From assembly GCF_000005505.3 (NCBI RefSeq), contig NC_016134.3, forward strand, positions 34,472,150 through 34,536,149: a DNA stretch of 64,000 nucleotides, read 5' to 3'. Origin of the DNA: Brachypodium distachyon. Its lineage: Eukaryota > Streptophyta > Magnoliopsida > Poales > Poaceae. Below are positions 44,047 through 55,128 of the stretch, piece by piece. The notes under the pieces were generated by a model. That model was not told the DNA's origin. It worked only from the letters and a program-made list of their open reading frames with translations, and did no database searches. Position 1 is the first letter of the stretch. Every line of letters starts with the position of its first letter. The position numbers and the translations under genes are program-made.

Positions 44047-46302
44047 ATGGCTGCCCTAGTGGAGCTCTTCCTGAGATCCTCTTCGTCGTCCGCGCCGGTG
44101 GACTGGGAGGCGGAGGCCTACCCGGCGTACGGCGACTACGCCGTGCTCCCCTTCCTCGTCGCCTTCTTCCCCGCCTTGCGCTTCCTCCTCGACCGATTCG
44201 TCTTCGAGGTGAATTGCCAACTTCCTTTTTGGTTTACTGTTCGTTGGAACCGGGATATCTGTGCCAACTCGTACTTGTGCTACTAGTGAATCTAAGCTTA
44301 TATATCTAGAAAAAGAAAGAACATGTACCGGAAACAAATAGGGATTTTCATTGGCAAAATAGCATCCTCTCTTATTTGACTTTTCCCCTCTTGATTCTAC
44401 CTCGACTTTTCCCTCTTATCTAAGCTCAAACTGAGTCCTGACGCGGTTGCTTCGGATGGACTAGTTGCTTCAGATGCAAATTGCATAGTGATAATCTCTT
44501 GAAGCACCGATTTTGATGATGTTTCCAGTTTATGGCTTCCTTACATACATTTTTTTTAATACATGGTTCCCTCCCCAGTAGATCATTGGATCCGCGCACA
44601 TGGTTTTAGCAACTGCTAAAGAGATAAGTTTCGAAAATGTTAATCTAACAGGGTTGCACTATGAATCATTACCAATATACTAGTATTACATCTGTCCACT
44701 GTTGTATTACAGGCAGTAGCTCATGTTGAACACTTGCTGGTTTATTTTGTAGAGTGGTGAAAGGTAACTAGCCTTTTGAACGCTTATGAGTCTATATAGC
44801 TAAAGGTGATTCTACACTAAACGTCATTACAAGTTTATGAATATCTTCAACCAGAAAAGAGAAGTCTCCTAAAATCCAAGTACTATTTTGAGTATACATT
44901 GTGTACTGCAAAAAGATAGAAATTAAAGTGCCAGAACAGATCAGTTTTGTACCATGCCCTTATCTTGTTGCATATGTGGTCGGTGTGTTATATTTACTGT
45001 TGTCACATTACAACTTTACACCATGAGATTTGTTTTCTGCAAGAACACTTGGATGGTTGTTCTGTTGTATTCATGCTATTCTAGGACCACCCTTAAATGC
45101 ACATAGTCCTTTCATCTCACATTCGCAGGTATTAGCAAGAAGACTTATATTTGGAAAGGGGTATGACAAGCTTGCCGAAACAGATGAAAGGAGAAAGAAA
45201 ATCAATAAATTTAAGGAGTCGGCATGGAAATTTGTTTATTTTCTATCTGCAGAATTGCTTTCATTATGTGTAACATACAATGAGCCATGGTTTACGAATA
45301 CCAGATACTTTTGGGTAGGGCCTGGCGATCAGCTCTGGCCTGATCAAAAGATGAAGTAAGAGAAAGAAACAAACTCTTCTGTTCCTCATTGCAACTTTGG
45401 TTTTACCCCAAGAGGCTTTTAAGTTTTAACATTGTTTTGTTCCTTTTCACAGACTGAAGCTTAAGGCTGTATACATGTATGCCGCTGGATTTTACACGTA
45501 TTCCATCTTTGCACTCCTGTTCTGGGAAACAAGACGCAAGGACTTTGGGGTCTCGATGTCTCACCACGTGGCAACTGTTGTTCTGATTGTTATGTCCTAT
45601 ATTTGCAGGTAGGTAGATAAGTTTAATTGCCCTTCTATATCATGACCAGGTCTTGATGTTATTGCTATGTCCAAACAGATTATCTCGTGCTGGCTCAATC
45701 ATTTTGGCCATCCATGATGCAAGTGATATATTCCTAGAGATCGGAAAGATGGCCAAGTATAGTAGCTGTGAGGGGCTTGCTGTTGTGGCATTTCTACTTT
45801 TTGTGGCTTCGTGGATCATTCTCCGGCTAATGATATTCCCTTTCTGGGTCCTAAGAAGCACAAGGTAAACGCCTATTACAGCTTGTAGGTCAATCTGGTA
45901 ACTGATGTTACTTCAACTGTCTAGAAAGCAGCATTACTGCCCTAAGAGTTGTAGCACATTTTGTTAATTGAATCAATGATCTTGTCTCTTTTCAGCTATG
46001 AAGTAGCTGTGATCCTGGACAAGGAGAAACATCAATTTTACAGCTCGGTATACTACTATCTTTTCAACAGTCTCCTGTTCTCACTTCTAGTCCTTCACAT
46101 ATATTGGTGGGTACTGATTTACCGGATGCTAGTAAAACAAATCCAGTCCAGAGGACGTGTTGGCGATGATGTTCGATCTGGTCAGTCAATTTTTTCTTTC
46201 TCATTTTCTTGGTGGTTGAACTATTTTCTTTCTCAGCAGCATATCTTATAAGCTGCTCGCTGTCGAACAGATTCTGAAGGCGAAGATGATCATGAAGATT
46301 AA
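44047..46302 (+). CDS. LAG1: LAG1/ASC1-type ceramide synthase (TLC domain)
   Basis: Six exons (44047-44208, 45129-45355, 45453-45608, 45679-45864, 45996-46180, 46271-46302) join in consistent phases to give 315 residues. It should acylate sphinganine (or phytosphingosine) with acyl-CoA to form ceramide in the ER membrane. Seen: an N-terminal membrane segment ([20 protein letters not shown]), a conserved [12 protein letters not shown] region, and the Lag1 motif with paired His (SHHVATV, residues 167-168) and Asp residues ([17 protein letters not shown]). Further hydrophobic helices follow ([33 protein letters not shown]), and the acidic C-terminus (SEGEDDHED) is typical of plant ASC1-like proteins. 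Members of the family confer resistance to AAL-toxin-type sphinganine analogues in tomato (Asc-1). The length and catalytic residues are intact. Confidence 0.95.
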
Positions 46303-48050
46303 TCTGTAGGTTCTTGCATGTTTAACTGAAGAACTATATATTGTGTTCATACAGCAGGATACATCACCTAAACACTGAGTTCACTTGATCAGATCATTTT
46401 TGTAGTGTCAAACATGGCAGACGTTAATGACGAGTTGCTACTGAAGATAATTGTGCTGTCACATGCCTGTATGAAGCAAAAATTGATTTGCATTTTCCCT
46501 TAGATGCTCGTTTGTATAAAAGAGAGAACATATTAAGTTTTTTTCACTCTAGTAAGGATTGGCTCAATGCAATTATGTAATATGCTGTAGAGTGTCAGAT
46601 GTCAACTTGGCGTATCTTGCATTCTGTTGGACTCGTGGACAAGAAGTTCGAAAGAAATCTTCGACATTGTTACTCATTTGCTTCTGCAGAATACTATATA
46701 CCACCACCATTGACAAATTTAAGACTTGACATCCTGGAATACAACAGCATGTCTTTTGATTGACATTCCTGATTCCTCTTTAAGTTGTTTCCTAATCCAT
46801 TGTCCTCATTGAGCCACTTAAATAGGTGTCATGGTCTAGCGATGTAAGATGAGGTGGGCGGCATAGGATTCATGCACATTGCAATAGACAAAATCCATGA
46901 ACATAAAAATATAGCTAAATTCGGTGTGGGTTTTGCTATGGAAAAAAATTTGCTACTGTGACCAAACGTACATAAGAAAATTTTGTTATCTTGCGCCTTC
47001 TCTCTTCTCGTACCTCATCATCTGCCATCACTTCCACTCGCTCCTAGTCATGTCTTGCTTGTCTTGGTTCTGTCATTGCATAAACACAATGATAGTCTTT
47101 TACTGAACAACACACCTCACCATTCTATTAAATATCCATGTCAATTGTATTGGGAATGAAATGCTCCTCCATTTTGAAAATGTAGGACCTCTGCACTTAA
47201 GCTAAACATTAACCACAAACTCCTTACACTTAGTAATTTGTCAGAACTTAACTATAAATTTCATGTAGTCATTGCCTTGTCTCAGAGTATGGATTTCACG
47301 GTATCAAATTCATGTCACACAATTCACATATTTTTATTCAATTCTCTTGACAAGTGTGGCCCCCCTATATTTTCCAACCGGAAAAACACACTCACTTCAC
47401 AAATAAAAATGATTTCAAATGTAATACATGCTTGTGATAATACAATCATGTACATATTCAAATAGACCCCCCAAAAAATAAACGACCTTTGACAAAAAAA
47501 AATGAAAAACTTAACCAAAAGTCTCCAATTATGAATGCAAGTACTGACAGCAGCGACACATAAAATCCATGGTTGTCATTGTGTTTTGTGAGATAGTACC
47601 CTAGGACTATGATGTAATGCACTTTCAAATGAAGAGGAGAACGTTGACTCCTTCCAGGACATATGAAATCTTCTTTTAGATATAGCATTCTTTTAACATT
47701 TTACTGGACACAGGACACAAAAGGACCTCAAGCAGTTTCCTAACCAGTGAGCCATGTGACAGGACAACTCCAGTTTTGGCCTAAAAATGTGTTTGAGTAC
47801 ACAAACATTAAGCAGTAGCTCAAGAAGATATAATACAAAGTAGTATCATAATCATAAAGCAGTAGCTCATTGCTATATGGATCAAGACAAAGTTCTGTAA
47901 AAGGAGATTAAGCTTAGGAGATTGTTAAGCTTTAGCAGTCTTATAATTTGTTGAGTACAATCAGAAAGAAAACTTGTGGTCCACTTCAGTCAAGCTGCTC
48001 CTAACAAGTCTCTGTTCATATATTTACTGGTGCTGCAAATTCAGGTTGAT
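46303..48050. other. 3'UTR of the ceramide synthase gene and AT-rich spacer
   Basis: The transcript probably ends near 46560. No gene is supported from 46600 to 48050. The phrase aagcagtagctca occurs twice (near 47812 and 47857). Short ORFs have no motif. Confidence 0.4.
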
Positions 48051-50060
48051 GCCTTACCTTGATGTTGCCTTGGAGGCTGCGATCTCCCCTCCCTCCTTAC
48101 TTCTTTATTCTTCTGCCTTTAGTTCCCTTCAGCTCGTCCTCTTTTTCCCTATTCCTCTTCATTATCCTGCATCAAAGCATCTATGAGTTAGATGCACCAT
48201 GCTTTCAGAAAGTACATTGGAACTTCATATTCATATAATAGTAAAACAAATTGGAATGAAACTTGATTGCAAGTCGGTAAAATATGTAGGTCACGAACAA
48301 TCCAGATAACAGGCGAAGGCTGTTCTTGGCGAGGTAGAGAGAGGTGTGTTTCTTCCTCATTGCTCCCTGTCATGAGTCCCCTTCGAATGGGTTCCTCGCT
48401 TCTTCTGCAAAGCCACTGCGATCCACACAAGAAATCCATTACGCCCAGCAGTTCCAGGAGATTCAGGTTAGTGGTGGGTTGAAGAGTGCGAAGATATATA
48501 TTCAGATTCAGGTTTATCTACAGTCCGCTGCGAGACATTTTAACGACAGATAAAACTAATCAATCATGAATTTAACCGTATCTGTTTGCTTTGCAGTGGA
48601 TCTCCTAGAAAGGTACTCCCTCCGTTTCATAATTCTTGTCGAAATATTACATGTATCTAGATGCTTTTTAGGAATAGGAATAGATACATCCATTTTTTGG
48701 CAAATTTGAGACAAGAATTATGGAACGGAGGGAGTATATGCGTATTCAGGGACCCCGTGGATAACAAATTGCACTATCTGCCTCTACAGCAAGAAAAATA
48801 AAATAAGAATAGGGGTCTCTTACTTTGCTCAACTTATGACACGTCTAACCCTTCATGGCAATGACAATACACCTACATCAAATTATCCAGTTGAGAGCAA
48901 GCCCCTCACATTCAACCTGCCAGAAATAAAGGAGAAGAACCATTCTTCTAATTTGCAGAAACTATTGAAATCTCTCGTAGCTGAATTTCAGACCCAAAAT
49001 CACGTTTCCCTGTAAATATATATGTGAATCTAGCTAACTAATGATAAAAACTACCTGATGTTCAACAAAAAATTAAAAGCTCAAAGAAATCCATGTCCCG
49101 ACAGTTAGTTTCCACTCAACATGCCATGACATAACAAAGGAGTTGCCAAGGGAATTATTACATTTTAGTGAAAAAGCTCAAGTCTGTTGCGATTACATCG
49201 TCCCTTATATCCACATGAATACCGCAGTATAAAATCTAGGAGTGTTGTTTGTAAATTGTGAGGAGCATCCTATTCTGCCGCGAGAAGCTATGGAGTACAG
49301 GGTTCCCAATTTGCATTTCAGTGAACACTGCAGCAGCAAGAAGCCAAGCACAGATGACATAAAGAATGAAGAATCCAGCCAAATCTGCAGTAATAACACG
49401 CAAAATAGGACCACCTATGTCAAGGGGGCACTTCTTTTATAGGATTGCAGGAGACAACCACCTAGAAAAAGGCTTTGAAATGAAATCTGTAAGCAGAACG
49501 TCTTGTCAATGTCTTTGTCCTCTATCAGATGGTAATTCTGAAGATCAAATAGATATCAAGAGATGCCCGTGAAGCAATGTACGGTCTAACCTTGCAATCT
49601 GCAGGAGTCGGGGAAGAGCGAGACGGGGGGCCGGGGGGGGGGGGGGGGGGTGCGGAGGCGGGAATGGCGGCCCGAGGTTTGGTCGCGTTGGTGGCGGTGG
49701 GGAGGAGGTGGAAGTCGGCGAAGAGGTGGCCGTCGACCCACCGGTTCGCGTCGCGGCTGCCTGCGGTGCGAGCGCGGGAGGGAGAAGGCGAGCGGCGGCA
49801 CGGTGTTCGGTAGGTCGAGGAGGCTATTGAAGCCTCTATTTCTGTCGGCGGCGGCGGACCAAGAGGGGGAGGAGGCAAGGCGCATCCCTCGCCGGCGGCT
49901 CCCTGGCTCTGACCTCAACTCCACAGGGTGCATGACGCGATTGGATCGGGAGCAAGGGAAGGAGTGACCGTGCGAGATGGGTACGGGCGATTACGGGCGG
50001 CGGGGCGGGAGGAGGCGGCCGGACCGCGGGGCAGGTGCAGCATGCAGCGCCAGGAGGCAC
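48050..50060 (-). other. Possible minus-strand transcription unit of unknown product
   Basis: A GC-rich block at 49600-50060 resembles a first exon with CpG-rich promoter. Read on the minus strand it has a plausible AAG|GTTAGA donor near 49592. Farther downstream on the minus strand are exon-like pieces: a membrane-like frame around 49410-49240 (ADLAGFFILYVICAWLLAA) and a basic tail at about 48168-48100 (KRNREKEDELKGTKGRRIKK followed by a stop), each next to an AG acceptor. The pieces could not be joined into one consistent frame, and an 18-G run (49633-49650) makes the first exon's frame uncertain. It may be a gene, a non-coding RNA or a fragment. Confidence 0.25.
48616..48734. mobile_element. 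Stowaway MITE (119 bp)
   Basis: TA at 48614-48615 and 48735-48736. Ends ctccctccgtttcataatt and aattatggaacggagggag are near-perfect inverted repeats. Confidence 0.92.
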
Positions 50061-50115
50061 TTCGGGCGAGAGGAGCCGGGGCGGGCTTTTGAATTACTGA
50101 GTACTCCGTATTAAA

Positions 50116-51527
50116 GGTGTGTTTGTTTGGGCTTGTAGGAGCTGCTTCAACAGCTTCTGAGCTGTGGAAGCCGGAGCCCAAACAAACACCACTTTTTAGA
50201 CCAGCTCCAAGCAGCGGATTCGAAGGAGCGCTCCCGATACACACACAGCCCACGAGAATCCACAAAATCGATGCTTCTTTCGGCAGCTGTACCTCCAAAA
50301 CTTCATTTTTACCGAATTACCCAAGCACCAAACTACATGCAACACCAAAAATGCCCCGTACCGGTTCGTTCTTTTCGCCCGCGCCCACGCCCGACCGAAC
50401 GGGAACACCTCACCGCCGCCACCTCTCTCCGGCCACCGGCGCCGCCGCCACCTACCTCTCCGGACACCGGTGCATCCGAGCCCATCTCTCCCCTGGACGT
50501 CGGCTCCTTCTCTCTTTTCTTTCTCCCCTGCTGCAGCCACCTATCTTCCCTGGACGGATGGACGCCACCGCCCGATCTGGGCTCCCGGCGCCGCTGCCTT
50601 CCTCCGGCTGGTGGGATGGAGCCTCCCGAGTTCCAGGGGTCCGTCCGCCCCTGCTCCCCGACCACCTTCTCCCGCCACCCCCGGAAACCGACGGGAGGCC
50701 GAGGTCCAGCCGCTTCTTGCGCCCTCTGCTCCCTGCTGCCCTGAGGTCCGGCCGTCCATTCTGGCTCCGGTACGAGGTGCAGCCGCCCCTTTCTTCTCCC
50801 TGCTGCCCACGAGCTTGCTCCCCTCAACGTCTAGCAGGTGATGCAATCTCTGTTCCGGTGTTCCCTCCCCTCTTTCTCTCTTCTTTTATTTGTTCATTTT
50901 CTCTGAAATTCCTTTGCAATTTCAGTGGGAGAGAGCGGCAGGGCAACAGTAGAAATCTTCATTTCTTCATGCAGGCGAGAGCAGCAATAGAAATCTTCTC
51001 ATGTTCAAGTACCGGGGGAGGTTATCTACAGCGCTTGGAGAATTTATAAATCGTGCTATAAAATCTTGATGTGTTTTTTATTGCTATAAAGTCTTTATGT
51101 TGTACAGGCAACAACAACAATATAAATAGTGCTATGAAGTCTTTTTCATTTTCAATGTGATTTGGGGAAATAGGTGATGTTAAAAATGTTCCAACATTTG
51201 GTTTTTTATTTTCAATATTTATTGCCAATCACCGTCGAAGCTGTCAAATCCAGTAAAGAAAATAGCCATTTCAGAAAAAACAATTCTTAAACTTGCAATT
51301 TAGAGTTATAATGGTACAGTAAATACTTAAACCCAATCTACAGAACTGCAGGGTTGTTTAGGTCATTTCAGCATATTTCAGTTGCAGCTGCAGTCGTTCC
51401 AGCCGTCGAAACAAACAGACATCAGACGGCTCCAACCTTCTAGCCGCAGCTGGCAGCCACAGCTGATTCTGGAAGCTGCAGCCGTAGAATTTGCAGTTGT
51501 GAAGCTGCAGCCCAAACAAACACAACC
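50116..51527. mobile_element. Non-autonomous TIR DNA element (1412 bp), possibly PIF/Harbinger- or hAT-related
   Basis: The left end ggtgtgtttgtttgggctt and right end agcccaaacaaacacaacc are inverted repeats. TAAA flanks both sides (50112-50115 and 51528-51531). Subterminal zones are rich in agctgcag/cagctt words, also seen at the ends of the neighbouring PIF element. The middle, about 50330-50860, is GC-rich; a 310-residue plus-strand ORF there shows no domain and is Pro/Ser/Arg-biased. The superfamily is uncertain because the TSD length is ambiguous. Confidence 0.65.
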
Positions 51528-52022
51528 TAAATATCCTTGCTTTTAGTCAAAGATTTGAAATGACCGTGCGTTGCAACGGAATGAAAAAACAAAATGATAC
51601 ATTCAAAAACATGCATCAAAACCTCTCTTTGCTCTTTTTTAACGATCACCAAATATCACTTTAAGGCCCCCTTCTTTTCGGCTGGAGCTTCTCTGGAAGC
51701 TGGCTTCAGCTTAATTTCTGGGAGAAACGGCTGTCACAGGAAGCCCTGAGAAGCTATTCTATTCCTTTCTTTTCAGCTTCTGGAAATGCAGCATGTTGTC
51801 TGATGTTTGTATGAAAGGACTGTGTTGCCCCTGAGATGTTGCTGTGACTTGTTTGGTTCTCAATATGAATATGTTAGACTGTTTTTCCGCATAAATGAAA
51901 ATTAAGTTGAACATAATAAAGTGGTACATATTACAAGTCTAACAAACGAAAAGGTCTCACAATTATGTTATCCTACACAAAAGGAGTTTGATCATACACA
52001 AAAGGTTGTTCATTAGCATCAC

Positions 52023-53262
52023 TCAAGCTACCAAACCCGCTGCAATACCATCACGTATCGTCCCCATGGTGCCATCATCGGGTCCAATTAAAGTGTCAAC
52101 GCCAGTCGGGCCATCCTCCTGTACATAGGCCCCCATCTCAAATCGGTCAAAGTGCTCATCACGTAGCTTACTGTCACGAATGTAGTCATGCAAACACATG
52201 CATGCAATAATTATCTTCTTCTGCTTCAACGGTGGGTAGGCCAGTATGCCTAGAAGAATTCGCCACTTCATCTTGAGTACACCAAATGTTCTTTCGATGA
52301 CATTTCGTAGAGATGAATGGCAATGGTTGAACGTCTCTTGGATCCCAACAGGAGGAGCATCTTCAAATTCGGGTACATGGTACGTTGCCCTTTGTATGGA
52401 GCTAAGTACCCAACTCTGTTTGGATATCCGGAATCAACAAGATAGTATTTCCCTATAATCAATTGGAGATAAAAGTGAACATTAGAACGACAATAAAATG
52501 TGAAAAGATTTAACATAGTTATAACAATGTTGGTACAAAATATTTACTTTGTGGGGGGTGTGGGAAATGACCATATTCGATCCTAGCATCATTCCATACA
52601 CGAGTGTCATGGACAGATCCGGGCCACCCAAGAATAACAAAAATGAATCTCATATCAAAATCACACATTGCCATGACATTTTGACTTGTGTATCCCTTCC
52701 TATTGGTATGAATCACTTTCAGTTCAGCCGGCACTATGACAGGAATGTGTGTTCCATCAATTGCTCCAATAGCATCCTTAAAATGAGGCCAAAATCTAGG
52801 CTTTCTTAATTTTTCATGAACATGTGTGAAGGTAGGATCAATAGGTGCCAATTGATCACCAGCCATTCGGTCCAAACAATTCAAAACTTCCTCAAACTTC
52901 CTGCTAATTGTAGATGGGTTGTGTTCAAATCGATTTGCAACTTGAATGTTTGATTGAGGGGCTCCCAAGGTCCATAAAAACAATGCTAATGCTTCTTTAG
53001 ATGACATGTTACAGCTCGACCGCAAACCATATTTCTCAACAAGGATATCATGTAAAGGGTGGAACACTGACCTTCTCATCCTAAACATGTCATAGAAATT
53101 TTTTGGTATTTTCAACTGCTCCTCAACCCATTGGATCTCTGTCATGAATGGCAGTCTCCTCGGTGCATACGGAATTCTCCTTTTCTTTTGCATAATACAA
53201 AATAATGTAACCGCAGCCATGTCAAATTCTTCATCCGACGAATCTGTAGCTTCATCCATCAC
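52023..53262 (-). pseudogene. PIF/Harbinger DDE transposase with a one-base frameshift
   Basis: Exon 1 is 53262-52548 and exon 2 is 52452-52023 (minus strand; GT-AG intron, phase 1). Recognised motifs: an HTH-like region (SSKEALALFLWTLGAPQSN, NPSTISRKFEEVL), first catalytic Asp in AIGAIDGTHIPV, second Asp in GWPGSVHDTRVWNDA, then YLVDSGYPNRVGYLAPYKGQ. After GQ, at about 52382, one base is missing: the family's YHVPEF and SLRNVIERTFGVLK (with the catalytic Glu) are readable only in the next frame. That frame then runs KWRILLGILAYPPLKQKKIIIACMCLHDYIRD to a stop at 52023. So the copy is probably inactive, or the base is a sequencing error. The original start at 53262 gives MMDEATDSSDEEFD, a typical acidic N-terminus. 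Confidence 0.9.
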
Positions 53263-53409
53263 TCACTGTTCAACAAGAAAGATAAACCATATGAGACAAA
53301 TTGCGCAACAAGTACACACAGACAGCAAGCACACACAGGTTAAATAGGCAGCATGCACACACAATTATTAAATCATCCAATAATTTAAATAGGCAGCAAG
53401 CACACAGGT

Positions 53410-54228
53410 TCAGCTGCTAATTAAAATAGTACACAAGTGATTAAACAATAACACACACAGGCTCCTGGACCTTGATTCCATAATGCTCAAGAGACACTGA
53501 ACATCAGTTGGGCTATCTTCCTTTGCCACCTTTGCTGCCTTTGTTGCTGGACTAGATGAATATGGACATGCTCTCTTCGGCTTACCCTTCCCCTTCCCCT
53601 TCTTTGTGACAAGATCATCCCCCTCACAACCCGAATCATTCTCATCACCGTCAATCACAATGTGTGCATCTTCAGATGGTCCAACATGAGCTGATGGAAC
53701 AGGCACCCGAGCATGCTCATTTGTCACACAATGCTTATCAAAGATAATGGACATCTTCTCCTCATCTTGAAGTGGAGCATTTCTAAACTTGCTTGCTTCA
53801 GGAACTCTCTGAAATAACACAATAAAATCACGGCAACACATCGGTTTGACAGTCCATAAGTTTTGGAAAAATGATCAGCCATGTAAATTAGATGAAAAGG
53901 ATAATACATGTATCTCTTTCTCCCACCACTCGTCGCTGGCCGCAATGGTATGGGTGTTGGGATCTCTGCCTATACCAGATGCACGTTGGGTCAATGTTTT
54001 CCATGTATTGTAGTCTTTTTTTAGTGTCTCCCACCTATTTTTCATTTGTTTGCGGTCATAGTTTCGCTTCGTATGCTCGTTGAACTTGGATATCAAATTG
54101 GCATATCCAACAGCATTCAAACATTGAGTTGGACGGCTATTAGCTTCCACTTCCTCGATGCACACATCAAGGAAAACTATATGAGCTACAGCATCCCATG
54201 TAGCTTTGCCAGTTTTCCCTTTTTCCAT
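53410..54228 (-). CDS. Myb/SANT-like ORF1 protein of the PIF/Harbinger element
   Basis: Exon 1, 54228-53908 (107 codons), joins in phase 0 to exon 2, 53808-53410. Exon 1 encodes the Myb/SANT-like domain found in PIF ORF1 and in plant genes derived from it: ATWDAVAHIVFLDVCIEEV, GYANLISKFNEHTKRNYDRKQ, KNRWETLKKDYNTWKTL and EWWEKEI. Exon 2 has an acidic stretch, then a basic KKGKGKGKPKRA probable nuclear-localisation segment, then a C-terminal region. The protein binds the TIR region and partners the transposase in characterised PIF/Harbinger elements. The exact C-terminus is uncertain: the frame runs to 53410 but a further exon may exist. Confidence 0.82.
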
Positions 54229-54529
54229 CTATAATGTACACACGACTTAACATCAACAATGAGTAATTCTACTCTAATTTGCACAGCAAAATGACCAAAA
54301 ACAGTAGCTAAAATCTCTAGTTTCACAGCAAAATGACCAAGTACAGTAGCTACAATCTCTAATTTTCACAGCAAAATGACCAAACACAGCAAAATGGATA
54401 TCAAAACACAAGCGGTCTCATACCAAATCCATCATTTATCCCATGCATCAACCATTCACACCATGCAAAAACAGTAACAGTGATTTGTTCTCACCTTGCG
54501 AGGGGAGTCAACACTGGCGATGAGATCCT

Positions 54530-54900
54530 TGCAGGCGCTGCGAGGGGAGTATGCAGGCAGGGGAGTATGTGGTAGGGGAAGAGGGGAGTATGCTGGCAGG
54601 GGAGTATGCGACAGGGGAAGAGGAGGGTGAGGGGTGGCGGCGGATCCGGTGGAGGGGTGAGGGGCGGCGGCTCTGATGGAGAAGACGAGGGTGAGTGGCG
54701 GCGGCGGCAGGGGAAGCGGTCGGGTCGGGGTGATGGCGGCGGCGACAGGGGAAGAGGAGGGTGAGCGGCGGATCCGGTGAAGGGGTGAGGGGCGGCGGCG
54801 GATCCCGGTGGAGGGGTGAGGGGTGGCGGATCCTGTGGAGAATACAAGGGGTGAGGGGCGGCGGGCGGATCCTGTGGAGAAGACGGGCGCTCGGGTCGGG
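54530..54900. repeat. GC-rich minisatellite in the 5' region of the PIF ORF1 gene
   Basis: Imperfect tandem units containing ggatcc..gtggaggggtgagggg(c/t)ggcgg repeat at about 54640-54890. A second set, with a gcaggggagtatg core, lies at 54550-54615. They sit between the ORF1 start and the right TIR, where the promoter and 5'UTR of ORF1 should be. ORFs crossing this zone are low-complexity. Confidence 0.75.
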
Positions 54901-55128
54901 TCTGCCTCTTTCGATGGGTCGCGCGGTGGCATTTTGGGAGTAATAACGGTTCGCCCTCGGGGGAGAAGCTCGGGAAATTGGTCCGGAGCGGTTTCTCCCC
55001 ACAGCCCAATTTGCACTACGATTTGGAAGGGCTTCTAGGAAGAGCTGGGTAGAAGTTTTGCCTTCTTTTGGGCTTCGGCTGCCTAGGACCTGGAAGCTGG
55101 GCTAGAAGCCCAAAAGAAGGGGGCCTAA

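Larger units (their letters stand above)
51665..55125 (-). mobile_element. PIF/Harbinger element (3461 bp), near-autonomous
   Basis: TAA duplications lie at 51662-51664 and 55126-55128, the usual 3-bp TWA target. The ends are ggcccccttcttttcggct and agcccaaaagaagggggcc, with subterminal agctt/gaagct motifs. It encodes both proteins of the superfamily on the minus strand: a Myb/SANT-like ORF1 at 53410-54228 and a DDE transposase at 52023-53262. ORF1 is upstream of the transposase in the same direction. Confidence 0.95.

Noticed and set aside
50117..51049. 310-codon open frame on the plus strand inside the TIR element
   Set aside because: Composition is Pro/Ser/Arg-biased, the frame begins in the terminal repeat itself, and no domain is visible; long frames are expected in such GC-rich DNA.
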